A stretch of 64,000 nucleotides of DNA from assembly GCA_012064385.1 (NCBI GenBank), contig QRDG01000420.1, positions 473,287 through 537,286 on the forward strand. The letters run 5' to 3'. The notes beneath the pieces are model-generated. The model did no database searches. It saw only the letters and a program-made list of their open reading frames with translations, and was not told the origin of the DNA. Source of the stretch: Puccinellia tenuiflora. Its lineage: Eukaryota; Streptophyta; Magnoliopsida; Poales; Poaceae. Position 1 is the stretch's first letter. Each line of letters starts with the position of its first letter. The position numbers and the translations under genes are program-made. Shown here one piece after another: positions 1 to 9,604 of this stretch.

Positions 1-138
1 ACCAAAACTCACAAGAATCTCAGATCGATCCAAAAGCAATTTGGGGCTATTTTGGTGGAAATTTTAGAAATTAGCAAAATCAAAGAAAAATTTTGTGGAT
101 TTGGGGGTGGAAACAAAGGAAAATCCGTGGCAACCCTT

Positions 139-150
139 GCTCTGATACCA
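139..150 (-). other. Primer binding site (tRNA-iMet type)
   Basis: The plus strand reads GCTCTGATACCA, the reverse complement of TGGTATCAGAGC. It sits two bases from the LTR end, the usual spacing for LTR elements. Confidence 0.8.
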
Positions 151-568
151 TATGATGTAGGGGGTTGGCCCGATCTTCACGGATTTGAGGCGGGGAAAGA
201 GGATGAACACGAAGAACACGGAGGTGGAAACGAAGAACACGAGGGGAAAAAAGGCAAATCGTGGGGGATAACTCGCGAAGCCTACAAGGGAGAATCACCC
301 GGCAACAAACCCCCAACGGAGTAGCCTCCGGATCCCAAAACCCAAGTCAACAACATGCTTAATGAAACCGATTTCTCTTACCGGCCGGTCCACCGATCCA
401 ATAGAATCACCGCAGTGAAAGATTGGTTTGCACTACTAGAGACACCTCAGTGAAAGAGTAGCTACAACAAGAGATTCATCATCCTCCTCGGAGGAACCCA
501 TCACGGGAAGGAGCAACGCTCAACTCTCTAGTTCATTCATCTCTACCTCAAATGGAAAAGGGGGAAAG

Positions 569-578
569 CTATTTATAG
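569..578 (-). promoter_or_regulatory. TATA box of the LTR promoter
   Basis: On the minus strand the sequence is CTATAAATAG. It is the only good TATA match in the LTR and would drive transcription leftwards into the element. Confidence 0.55.
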
Positions 579-605
579 TCTTAGTACAAAAGGGGGGGTG
601 AAAGG

Positions 606-860
606 TGGGGGTCCGGCCTGGAGGCCGGCGGTGTCTGGAGGAGGCCCGGCCTGGGAGCCGGCCTAGGCCGGCCTGGAGGCCGGCAGCGTCTGGAGGGGTG
701 CCGGCCTGGGGGCCGGCCTGGGCCGGCTGGGAGGCCGGCCAGCTCTGGTTGGGTGCCGGCCTGGGGGCCGGCCTAGGCCGGCTGGGAGGCCGGCCGGCTC
801 TGGTGGGGTGCCGGCCTGGGGGCCGGCCTAGGCCGGGCTGGAGGCCGGCCTGCCTGTCTT
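606..860. repeat. GC-rich palindromic tandem repeat inside LTR
   Basis: About four degenerate units of roughly 55-58 bases, each containing CCGGCCTGGGGGCCGGCC and a GGCCGGCTGGGAGGCCGGCC-type block. Each unit is itself built of GGCCGGCC palindromes, so the region can fold strongly. Open frames across it on both strands are by-products of the composition. Confidence 0.8.
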
Positions 861-1027
861 CGCCTCCTTCTTCCTCTCCTTGTCCATGATGCTTCCTTCT
901 CCTCATCCACGCGTATGCCTTAGTTGATTGGAGTCCATGGAGTTCCTTGCCACCCATTGGAGCCCTTGGTGGCTTGTCGTATGTTGGAGTGCTTGACATG
1001 GTGTTGTCGTTGGGTTGGGCTACATCA

Positions 1028-2690
1028 CTAACCTTCTTGGCATCTAGAATCCTATTGTTTCAAAACTTATTTTTATCCACCATAATATTGCATGCGTTTC
1101 CAAATGTCTCTTTGATCAAGATGTAGAGTACCCTATGAATGCATGTTTATCCCCTGAACCATCACATGCTTCCCCTCCTATGAACCCTAGGGTTGATGTG
1201 TTGGCCGGTTATAAAATATAATTGTTGTTTATATGCTTAGCTATGCTTAGCAATGCTTAGTAGAAATACTAGTTCTGTCCGTTGTTAAATTCCATAATTG
1301 TTGATGTTGATGGAATGATGCGGGCATGGTGGCTAATGGTGATGCTTAATTAAAATGCTAAGAAGGCTTGGATGAGTTGCCATCGGGGATGGTGTTTTGC
1401 CTCATCCTTGCCCCTAGGTGCGAGTTCTTTACATCTTGAACCAAGACGATCGTGCTTCCAACGGTGGGGACATATGGAATCCCCTTTAACTGAATAACTT
1501 GTGTAGGCGTATCCAAGGGTCCTCTAGTTCGGATTTCCTTTTGCGTGTGAGTGTGTGGGTGGAAAAAGGAATGATGAGGACGGTGGTGTTAGGACGTGGC
1601 GATGGGGCAGGGTGCTGAAATAGGCACTGAACCTGTCCTGTGGCCACAGATGGCTCTTGGATAGTCTCACGCGAGGTAAAGGTTTAACCGCGCCCACTCG
1701 CCGGCCTTCCCTGGAATAGGGCCAATCAGGTGAGCCGGACGGTACCGGTGGGTAAATTAGTACACCCCTGCAGGGTAAATCTTTTCGAAAAGCCGTGTCC
1801 GCGGTTATGGACGACTTGGGAATAGACGATAAGACCATAGAGAACCTTAACCTAATTGATATGGCAGCTAAAGGTTGCATTAATCAACGTGTGATAAAGG
1901 TTCATTTCCTCGAGGGTGATTCGAGGGGGTGCCTTGGTGGAGATGAGTGGGTTTGGCTACAAGTTGGTTCGCCGAGAACCGAAGATGAAAAGTTTACTCT
2001 CTTACCCCTTTTATGAAAAATATTCTGAATAGACGATGCCTTGTGTCTTTTATATCTTTTAAATGAAAATCTAGCTTTATGCAAATTAGCTACCTTATAC
2101 AGCTTTAGAGCCTCCGTCAGCATCGGGCCTATATCGCCCTACTAAACTTGCGAGTACGTCGTACTCAGTCTCTCTTTGCTGCCTTTATATTTGTATTTCA
2201 GAGGAGGACGACACCGAGCAGCTAGGTGGGTTCTTCATGGACGTCGACTAGTAGTCCGGGGTTCCCAGGTGGCAGCTTGGGACCGTGGAACAAGCTGGCT
2301 GGGATTGTTTAATTGTAGGCCTCTTAGGCCATATATCTGCATCTTGTTGTTAGACAACACTACCTGTTTCCGCTTGTTGTACTGATGGATCTGTGATCCC
2401 TTTTGTGTGTAATATTTGTATCTCCTCTTATATGAGTTGCGATATGCTTTTGTGTCGTAGAGTCTGCAATGTGCCAGTTGTTCCACAAGTCTCGGTCTCT
2501 TAACTATGCGTGATAGCGATGTTTGAGCTTATGGCATGATCGGGGTGTTGTGTGCCGATGATCCATTCCGAGCACACCTGCCAAAGGTTTTGGCCTGGGA
2601 TTGGTAAACCCAGTAACCCTCGATTGTGTAGCATGACCGGTTGCACAACGCTTCACTGTATAGTTCTGGGGTCGGGGCGCTATAGATCCG
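1028..2690. repeat. Non-coding, retroelement-like sequence, family unassigned
   Basis: No frame of convincing coding content was found. The style resembles long LTRs or untranslated regions of grass gypsy elements: a polypyrimidine and CAG acceptor-like site near 2200, a run of GAGGAGGACGAC, and the block GGTTCCCAGGTGGCAGCTTGG near 2260. I could not find a matched LTR partner or a TG/CA boundary pair in the window. It may be the host of the LTR element to its left. Confidence 0.35.
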
Positions 2691-2789
2691 GAGGGCTAAA
2701 AGAAGAAAAAATCGTTAATATATATATACACAAAGCGACTAATGCATCTAGTCAGCAGCGGCTTAATTTATATACCTCGCTGGACTTAA

Positions 2790-2978
2790 TTATTGCATTT
2801 TTCCCTCCATTCCCTCATCGGAGCCGTCTCTTCGCTCGAGATCCTCCACTCCCTCACTGGAGTCGTTCAGATATTGTGAGGTGATATCATCCCCACCGGC
2901 TATCATTTCCCTCAACATCTCTTCTTGTTCTTCGTTATGGTCCATAGTTTCTGCATTGAAAAATAGGAAAACATGCAC
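2790..2978 (-). pseudogene. CACTA-associated protein, short acidic exon
   Basis: The minus-strand frame reads about 52 residues from MDHNEEQEEMLREMIAG to the stop, rich in Glu and Asp. Just upstream of the Met is a splice-acceptor-like TTTTTCAATGCAG (near 2958), so this looks like the first coding exon after a leader intron made of the TTGCTAAA repeats. I associate this start with transposase-type genes of Triticeae CACTA elements from general familiarity; no catalytic domain is present in this piece. The frame stops at 2790, and no continuation exon was found to the left. Confidence 0.4.
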
Positions 2979-3059
2979 CCATGTCAGTCTACACTATATA
3001 AAATCACCATTTTAAACTAAAGGTCTTGTGAGCAAGACAGACAAAAAAAGGAAATTTGG

Positions 3060-3560
3060 TAAACATAAAAATTGCTAGACATAATTTGCTAAAATTGCTA
3101 AAATTTGCTAAAATTGCTAAAAATTGCTAGAATTTGCTAAAAATGGCTAAATTTGCTAAACATTGCTAAAAAATGCTAAATATTGCTAGAATTTGCTAAA
3201 ATTGTTAAATTTGCTAAAAATTGCTACATTTGCTAAATTTGCTAAAATTTGCTAAACATTGCTAACATTGCTAAATTTGCTACCCTATTGCAATATTGCT
3301 AAACATTGCTAAATTTGCTACCCTATTGCAATATTGCTAAAAATTTGCTAAACATTTTTTATTTGCTACCCTATTGGAATATTTGCTACCCTATTGCAAT
3401 ATTGTAAACATTAATTTGCTACCCTATTTTTAATTTGCTAAACATTAATTTTTAGTCGAAAATTTGCTAAACATTTTTAATTTGCTGCCCTATTGCAATA
3501 TTTGCTACCCTATTGCTACCCTATTGCAATATTGCTAAACATTAATACAATGAAAATTTT
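3060..3560. repeat. TTGCTAAA-type AT-rich degenerate repeat
   Basis: Dozens of variants of TTTGCTAAA / ATTGCTAAA follow each other, in the middle part interleaved with TTTGCTACCCTATTGCAATA. It lies in the presumed leader intron of the CACTA gene. Confidence 0.85.
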
Positions 3561-3599
3561 TGCTAATCTTTAATACAATGAAAAAATTGCTCCCACCGG

Positions 3600-4010
3600 C
3601 CGAGGTCGAGGAGGCGGCGAAGCTCGGGCGGCCGGGAGTAGGGCCAGGAGTAGGGCGGGCCGGGTCGAGGACAGCGGCGGCTCTTAGGCGGCGGCGGCGC
3701 TCGGGCGGCCGGGATCCGTAGGGGCGGCCGACCGGGAGAGTAGGGCGGGCCGAGGTCCAGGTCGGCAGCTCTCGGGCAGCAGCGGCGCTCGGTGGCCGGG
3801 ATCCGTAGGGGCGCGTGGCCGGCCGGGAGTAGGGCGGGCCGAGGTCGCGAGGACGGTGGCTCTCGGGCGGCGGCGGCGCTCGGGTGGCCGGGATCCGTAG
3901 GGGCGCGCGGCCGGCCGGGAGTAGGGCGGGCCGAGGACGGGAGGACGGCGGCGGCGCTCGGGCGGCCGGGACTAGAGCCGAGGTCGAGGACAGCGGCAAG
4001 GGGTGGGCGG
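3600..4010. repeat. GC-rich tandem repeat, about 92-bp unit
   Basis: Units recognisable by GTGGCCGGGATCCGTAGG (3792, 3884 and a variant near 3707) and GGGAGTAGGGCGGGCCGAGG are repeated with about 92-base spacing. Long open frames on both strands result from the GC richness and are not called as genes. Confidence 0.8.
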
Positions 4011-4106
4011 CGTCGACGGCAAGGGATCGGAGCGGCGCGCGAGAAGACAGAGAGAGAGTGGAACTGCCGCGGAAGGAAGAGCGCGCGGAATTTATACCGC
4101 CAACCC

Positions 4107-4302
4107 TTCAGTCCCGGTTGAAGCCACCAACCGTGACTGAAGATTCAGTCTCGGTTGGTGGCTCCAACCGGGACTGAAGGTCTACCCTTCAGTCCCGGTT
4201 GTAGCCACCAACCGGGACTGAAGGGTATTTTTTCGGCCCCTTTGGTTTTGGCGCGCGCACCAACCTTTAGTCCCGGTAGGTGGTTGCAACCGGGACAAAA
4301 GG
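4107..4302. repeat. Subterminal inverted repeats of CACTA element (4 copies)
   Basis: Four short hairpin repeats at about 4107-4143, 4146-4180, 4187-4223 and 4264-4302. Each reads CTTCAGTCCCGGTTG, a short loop, and CAACCGGGACTGAAG or close variants. The third is nearly perfect. Confidence 0.85.
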
Positions 4303-4350
4303 GTCCTTCTTTTAGGGTTTTTAAATATCTGAAATGTTTTTTAATATGAA

Positions 4351-4758
4351 CTAGCAGGGCGACCCGCGCATTTGCGCGGCTAGATTATTGTACTATTTTT
4401 ATAAGTCAATATAATATATTTAATATATACTATCACAAATATTAGAAAATTTGATTGTCCACATTATTCTCAATACATGCTTTTTATATCCTGTATGGAT
4501 AAATATTTAAGCACAAAAAATGGAGCACTTTCTTATGATGTTTTTTTATGTATCTTCTTAATATTTCAACCAAACAACTCAAACCTTTTATTAGACGGTT
4601 AGTGCTAGTAAGGTTTTCGGATGGTCATTATACGAACAAAATCAGTAACCTTTTTTATATATAGAAGTACAGTTACGTTTTTGAAATCCAACAAACATAG
4701 CTATTACAGACTACATATATTTATGCAAAAAATAATTCACCATTATCCATATTTAATA
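4351..4758 (-). mobile_element. Helitron-like element, 3' end (extent uncertain)
   Basis: Read on the minus strand the sequence has a perfect 6-bp stem, CCGCGC-AAAT-GCGCGG (4364-4379), then nine bases, then CTAG at the end followed by T (4354-4350). A short GC hairpin about 10 bases before CTRR, next to a T, is the diagnostic Helitron 3' terminus. The body would lie to the right in window coordinates. No 5' TC terminus was recognised; the MULE starting at 4759 may have inserted into it, so the right limit given here is only that boundary. Confidence 0.5.
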
Positions 4759-4989
4759 GGGTTAATTGGATAGATGCCATTGCAATTTCCGGCCATTTGA
4801 GAAACGCCACTGCAACTTTCATCTTTAGAAAAATGCCACTGCAATTCTGTGTACGTTCCATGGATGCCATTACGGTCAATTTCACACATATACCGGTCAA
4901 TATATGTTGGTATTGTTGTCGTACTTGTGGGTCCCACGCAAATCAAATAACGTTCACACATATACTGATACTGAAGCAGAGGTTACCCT

Positions 4990-5825
4990 TCATAATGTCA
5001 AAACCTACGATCAAAGGCACACAGTAGACTTGCAGAAAAGAGCATGCACCTGTCGGGTGTATCAAGTTTGAGGGAAGCCTTGTATTCATGCGCTAGCGTT
5101 CATCTGCTCAATGAGGGTTAGAGGGGTAGAAATCCAATCCTTTGTTGATGACTACTACAGTGTGGCTAGGTTTCAGGCTGCATATTCAGCGCCAATGCCT
5201 ACAATGACAGATAAGACACAATGGGTACAGGTGGATCTTGGCTTCACGGTAAACCCACCTATACAAGAGCAGCACACGCCTAGTAAAAGGTATATTAACC
5301 TGTGTCTTTTCTACCTAGTTATTGTTGCATATTTCATAATCTTCTTTCGGATACATTGTAGGAAGCGATCTGCTACCATCGCCGAGGAGCAGGATGTGCA
5401 AGATGACGAGCCTATAGCTAATTTCAAGAGGTAACTCTTCTAATTCTAACAGTGACTATTGCCTAAGATTGCTAAAATAATATTGTTCTCCATGTATCAA
5501 CAGGAATAAGACTACACCAACCAAAAACAAGTCTCCGGTGAAGAAGGCGACACCCGCAAAGAAGGCGACACCGGGGAAGAAGGCGACACCTGTGAAGAAG
5601 GCGACACCGGGGAAAAAGGCGACACCCGCGAAGAAGGCGACACCGGGGAAGAAGGCAAAACAAGCTACAGGTAAAGAAAAGAAGAAGTCGCCGGTGAAGA
5701 AAAAGTCTCCAACGAAAAAGGGCAAGAAAAAGAAATCCGAGGTTGTTGCACTATCCACAAGTGAGGCAGTTCTGAAGCCATCACTTGAAACCAAGCGAAG
5801 CCTTCTGCACTGGCTTGGGGGCTAG
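4990..5825 (+). pseudogene. MuDR-type transposase, C-terminal SWIM part
   Basis: One frame reads HTVDLQKRACTCRVYQV, then an in-frame TGA near 5069, then GKPCIHALAFI: a SWIM zinc finger (CxC...CxH) as found near the C-terminus of MULE transposases. It is followed by FVDDYYSVARFQAAYS and a Pro-rich stretch, also typical. The catalytic DDE core is absent. Candidate splice sites (AAAAG/GTATAT near 5297, TTGTAG/GAAGCG near 5361, AAGAG/GTAACT near 5431, CAACAG/GAATAAG near 5503) join three exons, the last with a Lys-rich tail. The single stop replaces the Ser usually found in SGKPC. Inference: a decayed, non-functional transposase fragment. Confidence 0.7.
5535..5665 (+). repeat. 18-bp coding repeat (KKATPx)
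   Basis: Seven tandem 18-base units of the type AAGAAGGCGACACCGGGG encode a Lys/Ala/Thr/Pro-rich tail, KKATP(A/G/V) repeated, resembling a histone-H1-like basic tail. It is in frame with the last transposase exon. Confidence 0.85.
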
Positions 5826-6383
5826 TTAACTGTCCTGTACGCATGTGATGGAACTATTTGTGTATGCATGATGGAGATTTGAACCTGATATTGAGTTGGA
5901 GTTCATTCAACCTGATGTGAAACCTGGAGTTCTTTTGAAGCTAGCTCCTGTACGAATATTAACTATGTATGCATGTGGATTATTATCTTGTGTTCCTGTA
6001 CGCATCTTCCTGGAGTCATTTGCATGTTTAATTATTTTCTCATGTTCCTGGGCACATGCGAAGCCTTCTGTACCTGCTTGGAATTATTTTCTCCATGCCA
6101 CAATTTTAACGCATGACTTTTTCAATTTTATTCCGTCATAATTTTTCTGATTCAGGTGGGACCCACCTTGTATACGTATGTACGACAACAACACCTGAGT
6201 ATATTGACCGGTATATGTGTGAAAGTGACCGTAATGGCATCCATGGAATGTACACAGAATTGTAGTGGCATTTTTCTAAAGATGAAAGTTGCAGTGGCGT
6301 TTCTCAAATAGCCGGAAATTGCAATAGCATCTATCCAATTAACCCTTGTTTTTACCTTCATCAAGTAACGTACCGGGTGAACT

Positions 6384-7000
6384 GAACTTGATATGTTGCC
6401 TGATGTAGTGTTTTTAAAGCCTGCTTAATGTTGTAGCTGTAATTGGCCTGAATATTTGATACGATCACCTCAGTCTATTATAGCCAAGGATTGGGTAACC
6501 GGGCGAGAAATCCGGTTACCGCTCGGTAACCGGAAATACCGAGCACCCTCGGTAAAACTTCTTACCAGACAAAAAATCCCGAATTATTTTGAAAATTTTG
6601 AATTTAAACTACCGACTGTTGATAAGTGTAACGTATCTTACAATGCATTGAACGATGCCTCCATCCTGTGTGTCCACGGCTCGGTTACCGGAAATCCTGA
6701 GCACCCCCGGTAAATTGAACTTGATATGTTGCCCGATGTAGTGTTTTTTAAAGCCTGCTTAATGTTGTAGCTGTAATTGGCCTGAATATTTGATACGATC
6801 ACCTCAGTCTATTATAGACAAGGATCGGTAACCGGAAATCCCGAGCACCCTCGGTAAAACTTCTTACCGGACAAAAAATCCTGAATTATTTTGAAAATTT
6901 TGAATTTAAACTACCGACTGTTGATAAGTGTAACGTATCATACAATGCAGTGAACGATGCCTCCATCCTGTGTGTCCACAGTTCGAATCCCACGACTGCA
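6384..7000. repeat. Direct tandem duplication, 333-bp unit
   Basis: Unit 1 begins GAACTTGATATGTTGCC at 6384 and unit 2 at 6717. Both contain the same order of blocks (AGCCTGCTTAATGTTGTAGC, GATACGATCACCTCAGTC, GGTAACCGG, CCGAGCACCC, CATCCTGTGTGTCCAC). Unit 2 is shorter by one GGTAACCGG block. After the second copy comes AGTTCGAATCCCACGAC, which looks like a tRNA B box, but no tRNA can be folded. No coding content was found from 6346 to 7595. Confidence 0.75.
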
Positions 7001-7597
7001 TGTTTTTGATTTTTTTATTCAGAAAACTACATATTGATGAAAAAAAAGTGCGCCAAGGGTGCCTCGAAATCACGACCTCGAAATCACGACCTCTCATACA
7101 CAACTGATGTACTACTCTAGACGTATACCACTGAAGTACGCTCATGTTCGTCTAGAAATTAGGCTTAGAATCTTATTAACTCTTGGCCTGAAAATTTGAA
7201 TTCAAAATCTGTTCAGAAAATTCGGGCGGGATTTTCTTGGTATTTTCTGGTAACCGCAAATCCCGATTCCCCTCGGAAAATTTTTCCTATCCGGTATCCA
7301 AAACCTTGGTTATAGCCCGAGAGACCTATCTCAGTCTCTTCTACATGACCTGAGAGACCAATATCAGTTTGTTCTACATGATCACACCATGTGTTATCGT
7401 TCACTACTAGCCTCTTTCATATGCATGGCATGTGTCTGATGCATTTACAATCTGTGTCAGTGCTTGTTTCTAACTAACGATCTTTTACATGGTGAACATT
7501 ATTGAAAGTATCACTAACATGAATTGAGGCGATGACACAAAGTTCATTTAGCCCATGCTAAGCAATATATATTTATTCATTTTTCTTTAGCACAGTA

Positions 7598-7853
7598 CTC
7601 CCTCTGTCCACAAATAAGTGTACGTTTAGACATGTCTTAAGTCCAACTTTATTAATTTTGACCAACTTTTTAGAAAAATATAACAATATTTATGATGCTA
7701 AATTAATATGGCTAGATAGATCTTGACATGTAGTTTAATAATATAGTAATTTGATGCCATATATATTGCTATTTTTGTGTAAAAATTTGGTCAAATTTGT
7801 AAATATTTGACTTCCAAAAAGTAAAACGTACACTTATTCGCGGACGGAGGGAG
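7598..7853. mobile_element. Stowaway MITE
   Basis: The 256-bp element starts CTCCCTCTGTCCACAAATAA and ends in the matching inverted sequence GGACGGAGGGAG. It is flanked by TA on both sides (7596-7597, 7854-7855), the Tc1/mariner target. The inner parts are AT-rich and pair further (GTGTACGTTT / AAACGTACAC). No coding capacity. Confidence 0.92.
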
Positions 7854-7855
7854 TA

Positions 7856-8097
7856 TTACGTACTAATTTTTGGGACACATTATGCAAACGTTGTGAATGA
7901 TGGACTTGCTAGCAACAAGGGTGTGATGTGTTGTCACCGTCCACTAACCGGCCCGGAGACTCCTCTCCATAAAACAAGAAGTAGAAAATACGTGTTACGC
8001 CAACATCAAACCTGAGAGCACACATGCAAAACTATCACACTTAGAGCATCTCCAACGGACATGCTAAAAATAGCGCACGCTGTAAATAACAACCTTT
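7856..8097. other. Spacer, no gene seen
   Basis: AT-balanced sequence without coding signal. Near its right end TTAGAGCATCTCCAACGGAC resembles the start of another MITE-like element, but no partner end could be matched. Confidence 0.4.
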
Positions 8098-8390
8098 TAA
8101 GAGCACCACTAGCAGTGCCCTCAAACTGGTCAAACCCTCAAATTAACCGCTTTTTTGAGGGTTGAGGCCGAAAGTTGGCGCGGGACAGAGCCCTCAAACC
8201 CGTAAACCCTCAAAAAAATTTGGAGGCCGAACCCTCATTTTCCATCCCAACCTGCACAAACACGGGTTGAGAGGCAAAAACACAGGGCCCTTCATTCTGG
8301 TCAACGACGCGTCGCGGGAGGGAAAAATCCCTCAACCGCTCGAGCCCTCCTCCTTCCCTGCGCCGCCGCCGGCCCTCGTCCGCCCCGCCG

Positions 8391-8494
8391 CCGGCCATGG
8401 AGGCCCCGCTGGCCCTTCCCGCGAGCGCCCCCCGCCCCGCCGCCGGCCATGGAGGCCCCGCTGGCCCTTCCCGCGAGCGCCCCCGTCCCGCCGC
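8391..8494. repeat. 52-bp tandem duplication at the ORF1 start
   Basis: Two adjacent copies of a block with GGCCATGGAGGCCCCGCTGG, start codons at 8397 and 8449. As 52 is not a multiple of three, the two ATGs are in different frames. Confidence 0.85.
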
Positions 8495-9234
8495 CGAACC
8501 CCGCGCCCGGCCGCGCCTCGAGCGCCCCCGCGCAGCCACCTCCCGCCGCCCCCGCGCCGAGCGCCGCCGTGGTGGCCGGTATGGTGGCCTCCACGCACGT
8601 CGGCGTGAAGAGGAGGAGGGCGCACGTCCTCACAGGCTCCACACCCGCGTCCGTCGCCCCCACACCCGCCGCCGCCGTCGCCCCCGCCCCCGCACCCGCC
8701 CCGAAGAGGAAGCCGGTTCTCTCCTCGCGGCAAAACCGCGCCCGATCGAAGAGGCCGCCAACCGCCACTGAGAAGAAGCCGGCCAGCCGCAAGAAGGCCA
8801 CTCCTCCGCCCGTCTCCGTCCCTCCGCCGCCAAGCGCCAATGAGGTGCTCGACGAAATGTCGGCCCCAACTGCTACTTACATGGGACTGCTCAATGATGC
8901 CGAGGTGAACATTGGGGCTCCTCCCCTCGATTCGTTCGACTTTGAAGAAGAGGAGGAGGCGAGTGCGGAGGAGGAAGAGGAGGTGACCGAGATCAATGAG
9001 GCGGCGTTTCAAGAGGGAGGAGGTGCTCGCCGGCCCATAGTCCGCTCGGTGAACTACACCGAGGTTGAAGATGTTCTTTTGGTTCGTGCTTGGTCCGAAG
9101 TTGGGATGGATGCGGCTCATGGCACGGATCAAACCGGGAAACTCTATTGGCAGCGGATTGAGGACAAGTATTGCAACGGAGGTGAGTCTCCGATGAGTGG
9201 TGGTGGCGACGGAGGTGTGGACAACTCAGCTTGA
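8443..9234 (+). CDS. Harbinger ORF1-like protein with Myb/SANT-like domain
   Basis: The frame from the ATG at 8449 gives about 261 residues. The first 130 are Ala/Pro-rich and low in complexity. Then come a KRK/KKP basic region, an acidic run (EEEEEASAEEEEE, about residues 165-180) and, at about residues 205-245, NYTEVEDVLLVRAWSEVGMD and a tryptophan at YWQRI. This spacing of W and acidic residues is the Myb-like DNA-binding start of PIF/Harbinger ORF1 proteins. The family's C-terminal half is missing: the frame runs into GGGDGGVDNSA and stops. A 52-bp duplication supplies an earlier ATG at 8397 that is out of frame, so 8449 is preferred. Confidence 0.65.
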   Translation, partial: PAMEAPLALPASAPVPPPNPAPGRASSAPAQPPPAAPAPSAAVVAGMVASTHVGVKRRRAHVLTGSTPASVAPTPAAAVAPAPAPAPKRKPVLSSRQNRARSKRPPTATEKKPASRKKATPPPVSVPPPPSANEVLDEMSAPTATYMGLLNDAEVNIGAPPLDSFDFEEEEEASAEEEEEVTEINEAAFQEGGGARRPIVRSVNYTEVEDVLLVRAWSEVGMDAAHGTDQTGKLYWQRIEDKYCNGGESPMSGGGDGGVDNSA

Positions 9235-9604
9235 GTCACCGATGTGGTGGTGATGATGATCTTTTGCAAGGACAAAATGTTTGATTATGTGATGTAAAAC
9301 TATGAACCATGCATCATTTATAATCATTTGTAAATATTGAGTTTTGCTAATATCCATTTGCAAATATTGTATGTTGCTGTCATTTTTGAGGAAATCCTGT
9401 TTTCATGATTATGAGATCCTGTTTTGAAGGTTTGAAGGCTGACGCGCAGATCAGTGCCCTCAAACCAATCCTCAAAACTTTTGAGGGTTGGTTTGAGGAC
9501 ACTGATCTGCGCCGGCCATTTTGGGCCTTCAAATTCATGTTTTCTCGGCCCTTAAACTGGCTCTGAGGGTTACGAGTTTGAGGACACCGCTAGTGATGCT
9601 CTAA

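Larger units (their letters stand above)
1..1027 (-). mobile_element. LTR retrotransposon, 5' end only (minus strand)
   Basis: The stretch 153-1027 has the form of an LTR: it starts TGATGTAG and ends CTACATCA, a perfect 8-base terminal inverted repeat. Immediately left of it, after two bases, lies the complement of TGGTATCAGAGC, the initiator-Met-tRNA primer site used by many plant LTR elements. The element therefore reads leftwards and only its 5' LTR, primer site and about 138 bases of leader are in the window. No gag or pol is visible, so the superfamily cannot be decided. The TSD cannot be tested because the other end is missing; the 5 bases right of the LTR are CTAAC. Confidence 0.75.
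153..1027 (-). repeat. 5' LTR (875 bp)
   Basis: Bounded by TGATGTAG and CTACATCA. It contains a minus-strand TATA box at 569-578 and a GC-rich tandem array at about 606-860 on the downstream side of the TATA box in the direction of transcription being upstream sequence (U3 lies to the right, the array lies to the left of 1027 and right of the TATA box). Confidence 0.75.
2700..4320 (-). mobile_element. CACTA (En/Spm-type) element, terminal portion, truncated
   Basis: Three parts typical of grass CACTA ends lie in order: a short coding exon (2790-2960), a TTGCTAAA-rich stretch, a GC-rich tandem array, then four 35-39-base inverted repeats containing CCGGGACTGAAG-type sequence (4107-4302). Such subterminal repeats are characteristic of CACTA transposons in grasses. 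The expected CACTA terminal motif is not present on the outer side; the sequence instead changes to AT-rich DNA and a Helitron-like terminus at 4351. The element is thus truncated or invaded there, and its left limit is not defined. Confidence 0.55.
4759..6345 (+). mobile_element. Mutator-like element with long terminal inverted repeats
   Basis: Starts GGGTTAATTGGATAGATG and ends CATCTATCCAATTAACCC. The inverted repeats are about 190 bases long (4759-4945 and about 6150-6345) with only scattered differences. Between them is a remnant of a MULE transposase gene. The 9-base flanks (TATTTAATA left, TTGTTTTTA right) do not match clearly, so the TSD is lost or the outer boundary is a few bases off. 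At 1.6 kb with only the transposase C-terminus it is non-autonomous. Confidence 0.75.
8101..9601 (+). mobile_element. PIF/Harbinger element, ORF1 only
   Basis: Ends GAGCACCACTAGCAGTG and CACCGCTAGTGATGCTC are inverted copies; similarity continues about 40 bases inward (CCTCAAACT, ACCCTCA). The element is flanked by TAA on both sides (8098-8100 and 9602-9604), the 3-base target of this superfamily. It is 1501 bp and carries a Myb-like ORF1 but no DDE transposase ORF2, so it would depend on a partner in trans. Inside the ends, further TTTGAGGGTT blocks repeat as subterminal motifs. Confidence 0.85.

Noticed and set aside
3535..4177. Frames rich in Pro, Arg and Ala on both strands
   Set aside because: They follow the 92-bp GC-rich tandem units; no domain and no splice support.
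5456..5794. Minus-strand frame rich in Phe, Gly and Leu opposite the Lys-rich tail
   Set aside because: It is the shadow of the 18-bp repeat that encodes the KKATP tail on the plus strand.
6980..7000. tRNA gene or SINE suggested by AGTTCGAATCC
   Set aside because: A matching A box and a cloverleaf could not be built, and no A-tail or TSD was found.
8301..9132. Long minus-strand frames of up to 266 residues
   Set aside because: They mirror the GC-rich ORF1 of the Harbinger element and have Gly/Arg-rich, domain-free translations.
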